From Bacteroidota bacterium (GTDB taxonomy: Bacteria; Bacteroidota; Bacteroidia; Sphingobacteriales; Sphingobacteriaceae), in assembly GCA_013286985.1 (NCBI GenBank), contig JABDEQ010000066.1, positions 1 through 13,600 on the forward strand: a stretch of 13,600 nt of DNA, read 5' to 3'. Below are positions 6,696 to 13,236 of the stretch, in pieces. Each line of letters starts with the position of its first letter. The first letter of the stretch is position 1. The position numbers were made by a program, and so were the translations under genes. The notes below the pieces were generated by a model. The model ran no database searches. It was not told the DNA's origin and was given only the letters and a program-made list of their open reading frames with translations.

Positions 6696-7220
6696 CTAGC
6701 GGTTTTGCTGCGCGGGTATAAAAACCGTAACGTTTTCCCACATTAATGAAAACCCGTCTGAGGCAATATTATAAGTCAGCATTTCCTGTCCGGTATTTTG
6801 TGTATGCGCTTCTGCATTTACACGGATTTGATCCTGGGTTTTATCATATTTGAATGCGCCCCACTGGTTGGGTACTTTGTTAAAAATGGCAATCCATTGG
6901 CCGGTTTTATTGGGGATCAGGAAAAAGCCATATTTACCGGCCGGCAATACCTGGGTGCCGATTAGCAGATTTTTGTCTGTTTGAAAGGTAGTGGCCTCAT
7001 TAGCCCCTGCGCGCCAAACGGTATCATAGGGCACCAATGCACCCCATATTTTGCGGCCCTTAACCGATGGGCTGCTATAATTTATGGTGATGGTGGCTTT
7101 ATTGATCATTCCGGTAACCGTTTCGGGCGGACTTACACGGGGTTTGTCTTTCTGTGCATAAGCCGGAACTGATAGCGCTACTGCCAGCAAAAGCAGGACG
7201 ATGTTGGTGGTTTTTTTCAT
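6696..7220 (-). CDS. DUF2911 domain secreted protein
   Basis: A 174-residue protein. The signal peptide is MKKTTNIVLLLLAVALSVPA followed by YAQ. The DUF2911 features are clear: RVSPPETVTGMI, INYSSPSVKGRKIWG, LVPYDTVWRAGANEATTF, LPAGKYGFFLIPN, W-x-x-I-F-N, and a C-terminal SLMWENVTVFIP. The family is exported, and its biochemical role is unknown. The frame is open 13 codons further up to an ATG at 7259, but that would put MQVTVLSTLKITI before a complete signal peptide, so the ATG at 7220 is preferred. It is the first gene of a two-gene operon with the outer-membrane receptor, which suggests that the two act together in the envelope (inference). The operon diverges from the LytS/LytTR genes. 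Confidence 0.88.
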   Translation of the reverse strand: MKKTTNIVLLLLAVALSVPAYAQKDKPRVSPPETVTGMINKATITINYSSPSVKGRKIWGALVPYDTVWRAGANEATTFQTDKNLLIGTQVLPAGKYGFFLIPNKTGQWIAIFNKVPNQWGAFKYDKTQDQIRVNAEAHTQNTGQEMLTYNIASDGFSLMWENVTVFIPAQQNR

Positions 7221-7505
7221 AATAGTAATTTTTAGTGTACTCAAAACTGTTACTTGCAAACAGGTTTAAATAATCAATTCGACAGCAGGCGTTTTATTTC
7301 CAACCGGTGAGGCCAATTATTCGGCAACGTAATTTTTGGGGCTGTTTTGGGCAGCCATGTGTATTTTTAGGGTAATTGCAGAGAATAAGCCGCTAAGTGC
7401 ATAAAGGAGTGCCCGAAAACCGAAAAGGTTGGTACTTTTGAATATGACTGGACCTGTCGCAATGATTCTGGTCCGGCTCATCATTTTAAAAAACAAAAAA
7501 AGCCG
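7221..7505. other. Divergent intergenic region between the receptor operon and the LytS/LytTR operon
   Basis: These 285 bases must hold both promoters. On the plus strand, TACTTTTG at 7433-7440 fits the -7 consensus TAnnTTTG, with no good TTG at the expected distance. I looked for the paired direct repeats expected of a LytTR-type binding site and found no convincing pair. No repeat element of either REP family is present. Confidence 0.5.
7433..7440 (+). promoter_or_regulatory. Candidate -7 element for the LytS/LytTR operon
   Basis: TACTTTTG matches the Bacteroidota -7 consensus TAnnTTTG exactly and would give a leader of about 60 bases before the ATG at 7506. No TTG is seen at the normal -33 distance, so support is partial. 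Confidence 0.3.
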
Positions 7506-8522
7506 ATGAGTATATTGAAGTACAGGCCGGGGATTATTCAGCTCCAGGTGCTGATTTGGGTGGCCGTGCTGTTGCTGATCTTTTTTTCGCTGCTGCCGAT
7601 GGATGGATGGCAGAAGTCTGCTATTTATACCTTTGTTAACACCCTGTCCTACGCTGTTATTATTTACGGAAACATACTGGTATTATACCCTGTGTTTTAT
7701 CAAAAAGGGAAATTTGTTTGGTATGGCATAACGGTAGCGCTTTTTTTGGTTGCAACCGGCGTTTTAAGGGGATATATATCCATCCTGCTTTATGAGTATT
7801 TTTCATTGATGAAACCATGGCCTGTAGATTTCCTTGTACTGTTAGGTTATGTTCCGGGCGGCGTACTCATTTATTTGCTCAGCCTCATTTTTCGTATCGC
7901 CATTGCCTATTTTGGCTTGAAGCAGCAAACCGAAGAAATTCTATTGCAGAAAAGCCAGGCCGAGCTGGATCTGCTTAAATCGCAGGTGCAGCCACATTTT
8001 CTTTTTAACGTGCTCAATAACATTTACTACCGGGTTTATAAGGTTGATCCGGCTTCGGCTGGATTGATTGAACGCCTGTCGGACATTATGCGTTATTTTG
8101 TTGACGAAAGCCCTAAAGATGTGGTGCCCGTAGCTACCGAAGTGGCCTTTATTGAAAATTATATGGCGCTCGAAAAAATCCGCATCCGGCATGGTGCCAA
8201 TATCGACTTTGAAAAAGTCTATAACCCGGAGCTGCGCATTCCGCCCATGCTGCTCATGACCTTTGTAGAAAACATATTTAAACATGGTATCGATAAATCG
8301 CTAAAGCAAAACCAGGTGCACATTTCATTGATCCAGCAAGATGGCTACCTGCTTTTTAAAACCAGCAACCGTAAGGTTGACCCTGCAACCGGCGATCAGC
8401 CGGGCGGGTTTGGTATAGTAAATTTAACCAAACGGCTGAAGATGTTATACGGCTCCGAATTTGAACTTAGTGTTGATGACCAGGGCGAATTGTACACAGC
8501 CTTTTTAAAAATCCCGGTGTGA
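7506..8522 (+). CDS. LytS-type sensor histidine kinase (His_kinase / 5TM-like membrane sensor)
   Basis: A 338-residue membrane kinase of the YpdA/LytS class. The N-terminal 135 residues hold four likely membrane helices (about 11-30, 40-62, 71-92, 105-133) with no extracytoplasmic domain. A short coiled linker (QQTEEILLQKSQAELDLLKS) leads to the H-box VQPHFLFNVLNNIYY, with the likely phosphorylated His at 164. The catalytic domain shows the N-box PPMLLMTFVENIFKHGID near residues 246-262 and the glycine box GGFGIVNLTKRL near 299. Compared with classic kinases, the ATP lid is short, as is normal in this class. The stop overlaps the ATG of the response regulator by one base, so the two are translationally coupled and form a cognate pair. 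The signal sensed cannot be told from sequence. Confidence 0.92.
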   Translation: MSILKYRPGIIQLQVLIWVAVLLLIFFSLLPMDGWQKSAIYTFVNTLSYAVIIYGNILVLYPVFYQKGKFVWYGITVALFLVATGVLRGYISILLYEYFSLMKPWPVDFLVLLGYVPGGVLIYLLSLIFRIAIAYFGLKQQTEEILLQKSQAELDLLKSQVQPHFLFNVLNNIYYRVYKVDPASAGLIERLSDIMRYFVDESPKDVVPVATEVAFIENYMALEKIRIRHGANIDFEKVYNPELRIPPMLLMTFVENIFKHGIDKSLKQNQVHISLIQQDGYLLFKTSNRKVDPATGDQPGGFGIVNLTKRLKMLYGSEFELSVDDQGELYTAFLKIPV

Positions 8523-9232
8523 TGAGTTTAAGCTGCATAATTATTGATGATGAGCCCGACGCCATTGATTTGGTGGAGCTGCTGATTGGCCAAAGTACCA
8601 CATGGGCGCTCAAAGCCAAGTGTTATGATGCCCTGGAAGCGCTGGCCTTTTTAAAAACCAACCAGGTTGATTTTATTTTTCTGGATATTAATATGCCCAA
8701 GCTAACAGGCATGGAGCTAGCCACTTTATTGCCGCCCCAAACCAAAATTGTTTTCACCACTGCCTATTCCGAATACGCGGTAGAGAGCTATGCTTTTCAA
8801 ACCATTGATTACCTGCTCAAGCCCATCACTCTGAAACGTTTCCTGGCATCGGTACAAAAAATAGAACAGTATTTTTCAAAACACGAACCCGGTCAGCTGC
8901 CGAATACGGAACACAGTCCGGAGTTCTTTTTCGTGAAATCGGGGAAAACGTTCAGGAAAATAATACTGAAGGATATTCAATATTTTGAGGGCGAGAAAGA
9001 CTATGTAAAACTGGTTAAAGGCGAAGAACAATTCCTGATTTACCGCCGCTTAAAAGATATTGAAGAACAATTGAAACCGCCATTCATCAGGGTACACAAC
9101 TCCTATATCATCAATTACGAACAACTCAGCAAAATTGAGGACAACCATATTTATATTGCAGATAAACGAATCCCCGTAAGTGAAAAATTTAGGGAGCGGT
9201 TTATGGAGGTGATTAATAAGAATAAGTTTTAA
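8522..9232 (+). CDS. LytTR family response regulator
   Basis: A 236-residue regulator. The receiver domain (about 1-120) has the acidic pair D9/D10, the phosphoacceptor D55 in FIFLDINMPKLTG, T79/T80 in VFTTAYSEYAV, and K100 in YLLKPI. The C-terminal LytTR DNA-binding domain (about 133-234) shows FFFVKSGKTFRKIILKDIQY, F-E-G-E-K-D-Y-V, RRLKDIEEQL, F-I-R-V-H-N-S-Y-I-I-N and RIPVSEKFRERF. The ATG at 8522 overlaps the kinase stop. A GTG one codon earlier is also in frame but needless. The kinase should phosphorylate D55 and so control DNA binding. The targets are unknown, but the divergent DUF2911/receptor operon is the nearest candidate (inference). No terminator with a T-run is seen after the stop. 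Confidence 0.93.
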   Translation: MSLSCIIIDDEPDAIDLVELLIGQSTTWALKAKCYDALEALAFLKTNQVDFIFLDINMPKLTGMELATLLPPQTKIVFTTAYSEYAVESYAFQTIDYLLKPITLKRFLASVQKIEQYFSKHEPGQLPNTEHSPEFFFVKSGKTFRKIILKDIQYFEGEKDYVKLVKGEEQFLIYRRLKDIEEQLKPPFIRVHNSYIINYEQLSKIEDNHIYIADKRIPVSEKFRERFMEVINKNKF

Positions 9233-9243
9233 GAGAGCCTGTC

Positions 9244-9357
9244 CTGTCCCGCAAATATATAACACAGAAAGGGACAGCCGGGTCACGCAGAATCACACCA
9301 TATTTGTAAATCAACAAGTTAACCGATCTGGTGGGACAAGTTGGGACAAATGGGACA
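9244..9357. repeat. Cluster of GGGACA motifs
   Basis: GGGACA occurs at 9271, 9333, 9343 and 9352, and again at 9397. The three at 9333-9357 are spaced 9-10 bases apart (GTGGGACAAGTTGGGACAAA then TGGGACAAAA). CTGTCCC at 9244-9250 pairs with GGGACAG at 9271-9277 across a 20-base loop. It sits between the response regulator stop and the left end of the RAYT element. Its function is unknown. Confidence 0.5.
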
Positions 9358-9399
9358 AAAAACGTGTGTCTCGTCCTAAAAAAGTTTACACTTGTTGGG

Positions 9400-9431
9400 A
9401 CACGTTAGTCCGGATACACGTTAGTCCGGAT
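9400..9431 (+). repeat. Perfect 16-bp tandem duplication at the left REP end
   Basis: ACACGTTAGTCCGGAT is present twice back to back (9400-9415 and 9416-9431). The second copy is the outer arm of the complete left REP hairpin, and the first is a truncated extra copy. The solo element at 11361 has only one. Confidence 0.9.
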
Positions 9432-10115
9432 TTATAATCCCGGACTAAAATAAGCGGGGATTTGCAATCCCCATAACAAACAAATTAATTCAGCACAATT
9501 ACATCCAGCAAACCTGTATGCTCCCCGGCATATTCAGCGGCAGAACTTAAAACATAATCTTCGGCTCTGTAAACAATTCCGGCTTCTACCGGGTTTTGGT
9601 GGATATAATTAATTTTCTGATCAATGAATTTCCCGCTGGTTAGTTCAATCGGATGTAATCCATCCTGCCAAAATTTGTAGTCCTTTATTTTGGGATTGTA
9701 TTTTCCTGCATATTCAAATTGCTTTAAAAGCCATTCTTTCCTGCTTTCAGCAATTTCACTTATCATTTTGACGATTTGTTTAGATGTAAACTTTTTAAAA
9801 TCGCGCATTACATCAGAAAGTGTATGATCTGCCGTCTCACTAACAGCCACTACTAAATGCAAATGACTCGACATTAAACACCACGCGAAAATTTGAAGAC
9901 CCTTTTTTTGCTGACAATGCTTTAAAGAATTCACTATTACTTCGCTTAATTCCTTCCTTGTAAAAACATCAATCCAATTAACAACTGTTATTGTTAAAAA
10001 ATACTTCTCGCTTGTAGTAATGGTATATTTAAAACCCATAGCTAAATATAGAATTCCGTTTCGTGGATTACAAATCCACAAGCTTTTGGTCGGGGATTAT
10101 AAATCCCGACCAACG
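9419..10115 (-). mobile_element. RAYT element: REP-2 doublet ends flanking a Y1 transposase gene
   Basis: The left end (9419-9477) has two hairpins: TAGTCCGGAT / ATcCCGGACTA with one bulged C, and GGGGATT / AATCCCC with loop TGC. The right end (10043-10115) has GTGGATT / AATCCAC with loop ACA, and GTCGGgGATT / AATCCCGAC with one bulge. The outer hairpins of the two ends are inverted copies of each other: the left starts CGTTAGTCCGGATTTATAAT, and the complement of the right starts CGTTGGTCGGGATTTATAAT, with three differences in the first 25 or so bases. The inner hairpins share a GGATTTGnAATCC core. The transposase gene fills the space between. Boundaries are taken from the match to the gene-less copy at 11361-11492. 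Confidence 0.85.
9485..10039 (-). CDS. REP-associated tyrosine transposase (RAYT, Y1_Tnp domain)
   Basis: A 184-residue single-strand DNA transposase-like protein of the IS200/IS605-related Y1 superfamily, which acts on REP hairpins. The HUH motif is H59-L60-H61 in WCLMSSHLHLVV. The likely catalytic tyrosine is Y145 in the RAYT hallmark KINYIHQNPVEAGIV, preceded by the usual FWQDGLHPIELTS stretch. The N-terminus KYTITTSEKYFLTITVVNW is the expected first strand. The frame stays open to an ATG at 10081, but those 14 codons are translated from the REP hairpin (the solo copy has the same DNA without a gene), so the ATG at 10039 is preferred. The length is normal, all key residues are present, and no frameshift is seen, so it could be active. 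It is convergent with the response regulator. Y145 and the HUH residues were assigned by motif, not by structure. Confidence 0.9.
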   Translation of the reverse strand: MGFKYTITTSEKYFLTITVVNWIDVFTRKELSEVIVNSLKHCQQKKGLQIFAWCLMSSHLHLVVAVSETADHTLSDVMRDFKKFTSKQIVKMISEIAESRKEWLLKQFEYAGKYNPKIKDYKFWQDGLHPIELTSGKFIDQKINYIHQNPVEAGIVYRAEDYVLSSAAEYAGEHTGLLDVIVLN

Positions 10116-10191
10116 AAAAATTATAACGCCCCACCAACAACGTGTCATCATCGTTTCGCCCCTATCAATTTCTTGTTTTGCTTTAATAAAG

Positions 10192-10199
10192 TATATTTA
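10192..10199 (+). promoter_or_regulatory. Weak candidate -7 element for the transglutaminase-like gene
   Basis: TATATTTA matches TAnnTTTG at seven of eight positions, with a TTG 16 bases upstream (10173-10175), slightly short of normal spacing. It would give a leader of roughly 20-25 bases before the ATG at 10226. Confidence 0.25.
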
Positions 10200-10225
10200 T
10201 ACTATTTCATCCATATTGTAACCTT

Positions 10226-11332
10226 ATGCTCGTCCGTAGGTTTTTTGCTGTAACTGTTGTGTTTTTCTCCCTGTCACCATCCTTTATTTATGCCCAGGAA
10301 GGAAGAGTTCGCGATATTCGTCTTTCTCATGCAGATAGTCTGGCCCTGCAAGTAAAATACGATGGCAATATTGTAAGCCTTACAAAACAGTTAACGGCTC
10401 GCTATACAGATGAAGTATTAAAAGCCAGGGCTATCTTTATATGGATAACCGGCCATATCGCCTACGACTATAAATATTATAATCGTCATGCAGATCGGGG
10501 CGAAGATCCTGTAACTTTCGATTGTCCGTCGGATGATACGCTGGCCTGTATCATAAAAGAAAAAGTATGGGAAAACGAATACATCAACAAAGCACTTGAC
10601 AAAGAGCGGGCCGTTTGCCAGGGCTATGCTATGCTTTTTAAAAGAATGTGTGACATTGCAGGCCTGCATGCCGAAGTAATCCCGGGCTACACCCGGACGG
10701 AATATTACGAAGTTGGCACACCCGGTGAATTAGATCATGCCTGGAATGTGGTGCAGTTAAATGGCAACTATTACTTGCTGGATGCAACCTGGGCGGCAGG
10801 TTTTTGCTTAAAAGATGATAACGATAAACTAACCCATTTTGTAAAACATTTCGATGATTATTACTGGTTAACGCCGGCTGAAGAATTCGCTAAGAATCAT
10901 TTTCCATTAGATCCCAAATGGGTACTTATACCCAGGTACACAAAAGAAACATTTTCAGCAAATCCGTACTATAGTCCGGATGATATCGGCGACATTAAAG
11001 TACTGGCCCCTGCCTCTGGATTAGTAAAAGCTAAGAAAGGCGATACTATACGTTTTAAATTAAAATACGCGGGATATATCAGACAGCTGCAGATTAACAC
11101 AAATATTTTCACAAACCCGGATATTTATTACCATGTCTTTGATTGCAAGCGTTGCTTTCCGCGAACAGTTACAGATACCTTAGCCATCAAAAAACAACAA
11201 TATATCCCATTTAGCCGGCAGGACGATACGTACGATTTTGTTTATGTGGTGAGAGATTACACGCTGGAATATATGGATATTATGTTTGACAGGCGTAGGA
11301 TATTACGATTTAAGGTTGCTGATAAAAGATAA
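10226..11332 (+). CDS. Secreted transglutaminase-like domain protein
   Basis: A 368-residue exported protein. The signal peptide is about residues 1-23 (FFAVTVVFFSLSPSFIYAQ). The transglutaminase/protease-like fold spans about residues 55-200, with KARAIFIWITGHIAYDYKYY before the catalytic part. The catalytic triad is visible: C131 in RAVCQGYAMLFKRMCDIAG, H171 in LDHAWNVVQLNGNYYLLD, and D186 in LLDATWAAGF. This resembles the CYK3/kyphoscoliosis-type group rather than the eukaryotic crosslinking enzymes. Whether it acts as a protease, amidase or crosslinker is unknown. The rest (about 250-368) is beta-rich and could bind a substrate or a partner. The gene lies between the RAYT element and its gene-less copy, and is monocistronic. 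Base use resembles the neighbours by eye, so I see no sign of recent transfer. Confidence 0.85.
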   Translation: MLVRRFFAVTVVFFSLSPSFIYAQEGRVRDIRLSHADSLALQVKYDGNIVSLTKQLTARYTDEVLKARAIFIWITGHIAYDYKYYNRHADRGEDPVTFDCPSDDTLACIIKEKVWENEYINKALDKERAVCQGYAMLFKRMCDIAGLHAEVIPGYTRTEYYEVGTPGELDHAWNVVQLNGNYYLLDATWAAGFCLKDDNDKLTHFVKHFDDYYWLTPAEEFAKNHFPLDPKWVLIPRYTKETFSANPYYSPDDIGDIKVLAPASGLVKAKKGDTIRFKLKYAGYIRQLQINTNIFTNPDIYYHVFDCKRCFPRTVTDTLAIKKQQYIPFSRQDDTYDFVYVVRDYTLEYMDIMFDRRRILRFKVADKR

Positions 11333-11360
11333 TTAAAACACGTATTACTATCTCACGTCA

Positions 11361-11492
11361 CGTTAGTCCGGATTTATAATCCCGGACTAAAATAAGCGGG
11401 GATTTGCAATCCCCACAACTAAATATAGAATTCCGTTTCGTGAATTACAAATCCACAACGTTTGGGTCGAGGATTATAAATCCCGACCAACG
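11361..11492 (-). mobile_element. Gene-less derivative of the RAYT element (132-bp REP doublet, MITE-like)
   Basis: The first 59 bases match the RAYT element's left end (9419-9477) at 58 of 59 positions, and the next 73 match its right end (10043-10115) at 68 of 73. The two parts are joined directly (CCCCACAAC then TAAATATAG), so the 565 bases between, which include the whole transposase gene, are missing. It is in the same orientation as the full element. All four hairpin arms are still present, although one inner arm has a G-to-A change. Confidence 0.9.
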
Positions 11493-11509
11493 CTTATCGT
11501 TGGCCGGGA
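11481..11509 (-). terminator. Strong hairpin after the Trp-rich gene, made by two abutting REP ends
   Basis: TCCCGACCAACG (11481-11492) and CGTTGGCCGGGA (11498-11509) face each other across CTTAT. In minus-strand RNA all 12 positions pair (one G-U), and the stem is followed by ATTTATAAT. In plus-strand RNA there is one A-C mismatch. It lies 20 bases past the stop of the 11530 gene. The T-run is poor, so terminator activity is only a possibility. Confidence 0.4.
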
Positions 11510-11529
11510 GAGTGATTTATTTCGATACG

Positions 11530-12543
11530 CTATAACAGTTCCTTTGTTATCCAGGCAGTAAATTCGGCAATTTTTATTCCTAAATAAAATTCGCTTGCAC
11601 TAAATGGATTGCCGTTAAAGTCAGCTATGCCGCTTCCCTCGCCTTCGGGCGGCCGATGGTTTACATCAATGGAGTATCTCCAATATTCCGCATGATTTGT
11701 CCATTCTTCCTGATTTACCAATTCTGGCGAACCAGCCCAAAGGTTCCAGGTTAAAATATTTTTTTCCTGTAGCAAATTGCCCGATCCTAAATTGAAAATT
11801 TCCATCACCCAGCTGTTAAACTCATCCACTTTTGGATCAACTTTATCAATCGCTCCTATCCGCACAGCTAAATTCGCAACGGCCCACGCATAGTCGCGCC
11901 AGTGCTTGGTCCGGTCGGGAAAAGGATAATTGGCGCGCTCGCCCATGCGCACGTGGATGTCGCTTTCTCCGTTCTCATCAGTTGCATTTATCCTGATACC
12001 TTTAGATTTACTGAGCGGCAGCTTGTTTGACCACTTATTATCCAATTTTACAAGCTGTTGCCAAAACCACCCGGCATTACTGTCCGGGCTAAACCAAATT
12101 GTAGGTTTAATAGTTATATCTGCTGCAAATAATTCTTTTGCGGACGCACTTTCATTAATCCAGCCCCTGTTTCCAGTAACTGTAACTTCAATATTCATCG
12201 TAGCACCCAGTGTTTGAAAATAAACACCCTGCTGAGGACATATAATGGACCAAACCCTTCCTTTGTCATCATACCCGAGCCTGGATATATCCGGCGCAAA
12301 CATCTGGAACATCCTTGTTTTAGGGTCGCCCGGAGTTGTTTCCCAGCTAAATTCGGGCCATTTGGCTCTTAACATGCGGGTAATGTTTGGAATATGATCC
12401 AAATTTTTTTCAAAAGGCAATGATGAAAGAAGCTTTGAGTTTGGATAGGGTTGTTTGGGTGGATGTTCCGAAAAACCACCAATCCATCCTGCCGGGATGA
12501 ACGACGGTTGTTGACCGATGTCGGCGTTGTGATTTTGTTCCAT
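11530..12543 (-). CDS. Unrecognised tryptophan-rich soluble protein
   Basis: From the ATG at 12543 the product is 337 residues. I do not recognise a family. It has no signal peptide or membrane segment and has 17 tryptophans (about 5 per cent), spread along the chain in motifs such as AGWIGGFSEHPPKQPYPN near the N-terminus, KWPEFSWETTPGDPKTRMFQ, NAGWFWQQLVKLDNKWS, TKHWRDYAWAVANLAVRIG and ILTWNLWAGSPELV. The C-terminus is helical (FYLGIKIAEFTAWITKELL). The frame is open 24 codons further up, to an ATG at 12615, but that stretch (MFNKFCNILIISDLSDAFGT) lies close to the REP hairpin and adds nothing protein-like, so the shorter start is preferred. It is monocistronic, with REP elements on both sides. 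A cytoplasmic role is likely; function unknown. Confidence 0.65.
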   Translation of the reverse strand: MEQNHNADIGQQPSFIPAGWIGGFSEHPPKQPYPNSKLLSSLPFEKNLDHIPNITRMLRAKWPEFSWETTPGDPKTRMFQMFAPDISRLGYDDKGRVWSIICPQQGVYFQTLGATMNIEVTVTGNRGWINESASAKELFAADITIKPTIWFSPDSNAGWFWQQLVKLDNKWSNKLPLSKSKGIRINATDENGESDIHVRMGERANYPFPDRTKHWRDYAWAVANLAVRIGAIDKVDPKVDEFNSWVMEIFNLGSGNLLQEKNILTWNLWAGSPELVNQEEWTNHAEYWRYSIDVNHRPPEGEGSGIADFNGNPFSASEFYLGIKIAEFTAWITKELL

Positions 12544-12617
12544 GATTAAAGGTTTAGTGCCAAAAGCATCACTAAGATCACTAATAATTAGAATATTACA
12601 AAATTTATTGAACATTT

Positions 12618-12643
12618 GCGGGATTACAAATCCCCAGCCAACG
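12618..12643 (+). repeat. Solitary REP-2 hairpin
   Basis: GGGATT / AATCCC (12620-12625 and 12629-12634) with loop ACA, followed by CCAGCCAACG, ends like the right end of the RAYT element (CCCGACCAACG). It is a single hairpin rather than a doublet, just upstream of the Trp-rich gene. Confidence 0.65.
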
Positions 12644-12736
12644 AAGAGAATATGATCGATTATTTTAAAACATTAATAAGCCATTTTTCTTTATTAGGAA
12701 ATAAAAATTAATCCAATCCCAAAAAACATAAAAGCA

Positions 12737-13159
12737 ATGAAGGCAATTAAATTATTTTCGATGTTAGCATTCTTCCTTACCGCCTCGTTCGGTGCATTTT
12801 CGCAAACCAAAACAGGACAGGTTTATTTGATCCGCTATACCGGGTATACCGGCTCGGCGGTTAATTATTCTTTTTATATTGACGATACGTTGACCTGCAA
12901 GCTTAAAAACAAATCGTTTTCCGTACACGATTTAAGCGTGGGCGATCATACCGTGAGTGTAGTTAGCGGCGGCATCTCTAACGGAAAAAAATCACCGCCT
13001 TTAACAATAACGGTGGTTGAGGGCAAAGCAAACTATGTTAGCGTTGTGAGCACCCAAAGTGGTTATGTCAACAAAATTACCTGCCAGGAAATCACCAAAA
13101 ATTCAGCTGATCCGGTGTTGGGAAAATCTACCGAAAAAAAGAATTGCCTGTCTCAATAA
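12737..13159 (+). CDS. DUF2846-like secreted protein, full-length paralogue
   Basis: A 140-residue protein with a signal peptide (about residues 1-22, MLAFFLTASFGAFSQ) and a single DUF2846-like beta domain (GQVYLIRYTGYTGSAV, YIDD, VGDHTVSV, ISNGKKSPPLTI, VVEGKANYVSVVST). The C-terminus continues ITCQEITKNSADPVLG and ends KKNCLSQ, with two cysteines that could pair. It is the intact relative of the minus-strand gene at 2177-2527, which has lost the final 24 residues. Its role is unknown. It stands alone: 193 bases upstream lies the start of the divergent Trp-rich gene, and 77 bases downstream is an AraC-type regulator on the same strand. The family name is by pattern recall. Confidence 0.78.
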   Translation: MKAIKLFSMLAFFLTASFGAFSQTKTGQVYLIRYTGYTGSAVNYSFYIDDTLTCKLKNKSFSVHDLSVGDHTVSVVSGGISNGKKSPPLTITVVEGKANYVSVVSTQSGYVNKITCQEITKNSADPVLGKSTEKKNCLSQ

Positions 13160-13236
13160 TAAAACCCCGGCATCAAAACAGCTCTATTTAAAATATCCCT
13201 GCTTTATCCTAACTTAGATGGAGTTATCAGCGACGC

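Noticed and set aside
7450..7474. GGACC...GGTCC inverted repeat upstream of the LytS gene as an operator or attenuator
   Set aside because: Only 5 bp pair with a 15-base loop; this is expected by chance in a window of this size.
7221..7505. LytTR binding site (paired direct repeats)
   Set aside because: The best single match (ACAGTTTTG on the minus strand) has no partner at the usual 21-22 base distance.
10040..10081. Extended N-terminus of the transposase frame
   Set aside because: The extra 14 codons translate the REP hairpin, and the gene-less copy carries the same DNA without a gene.
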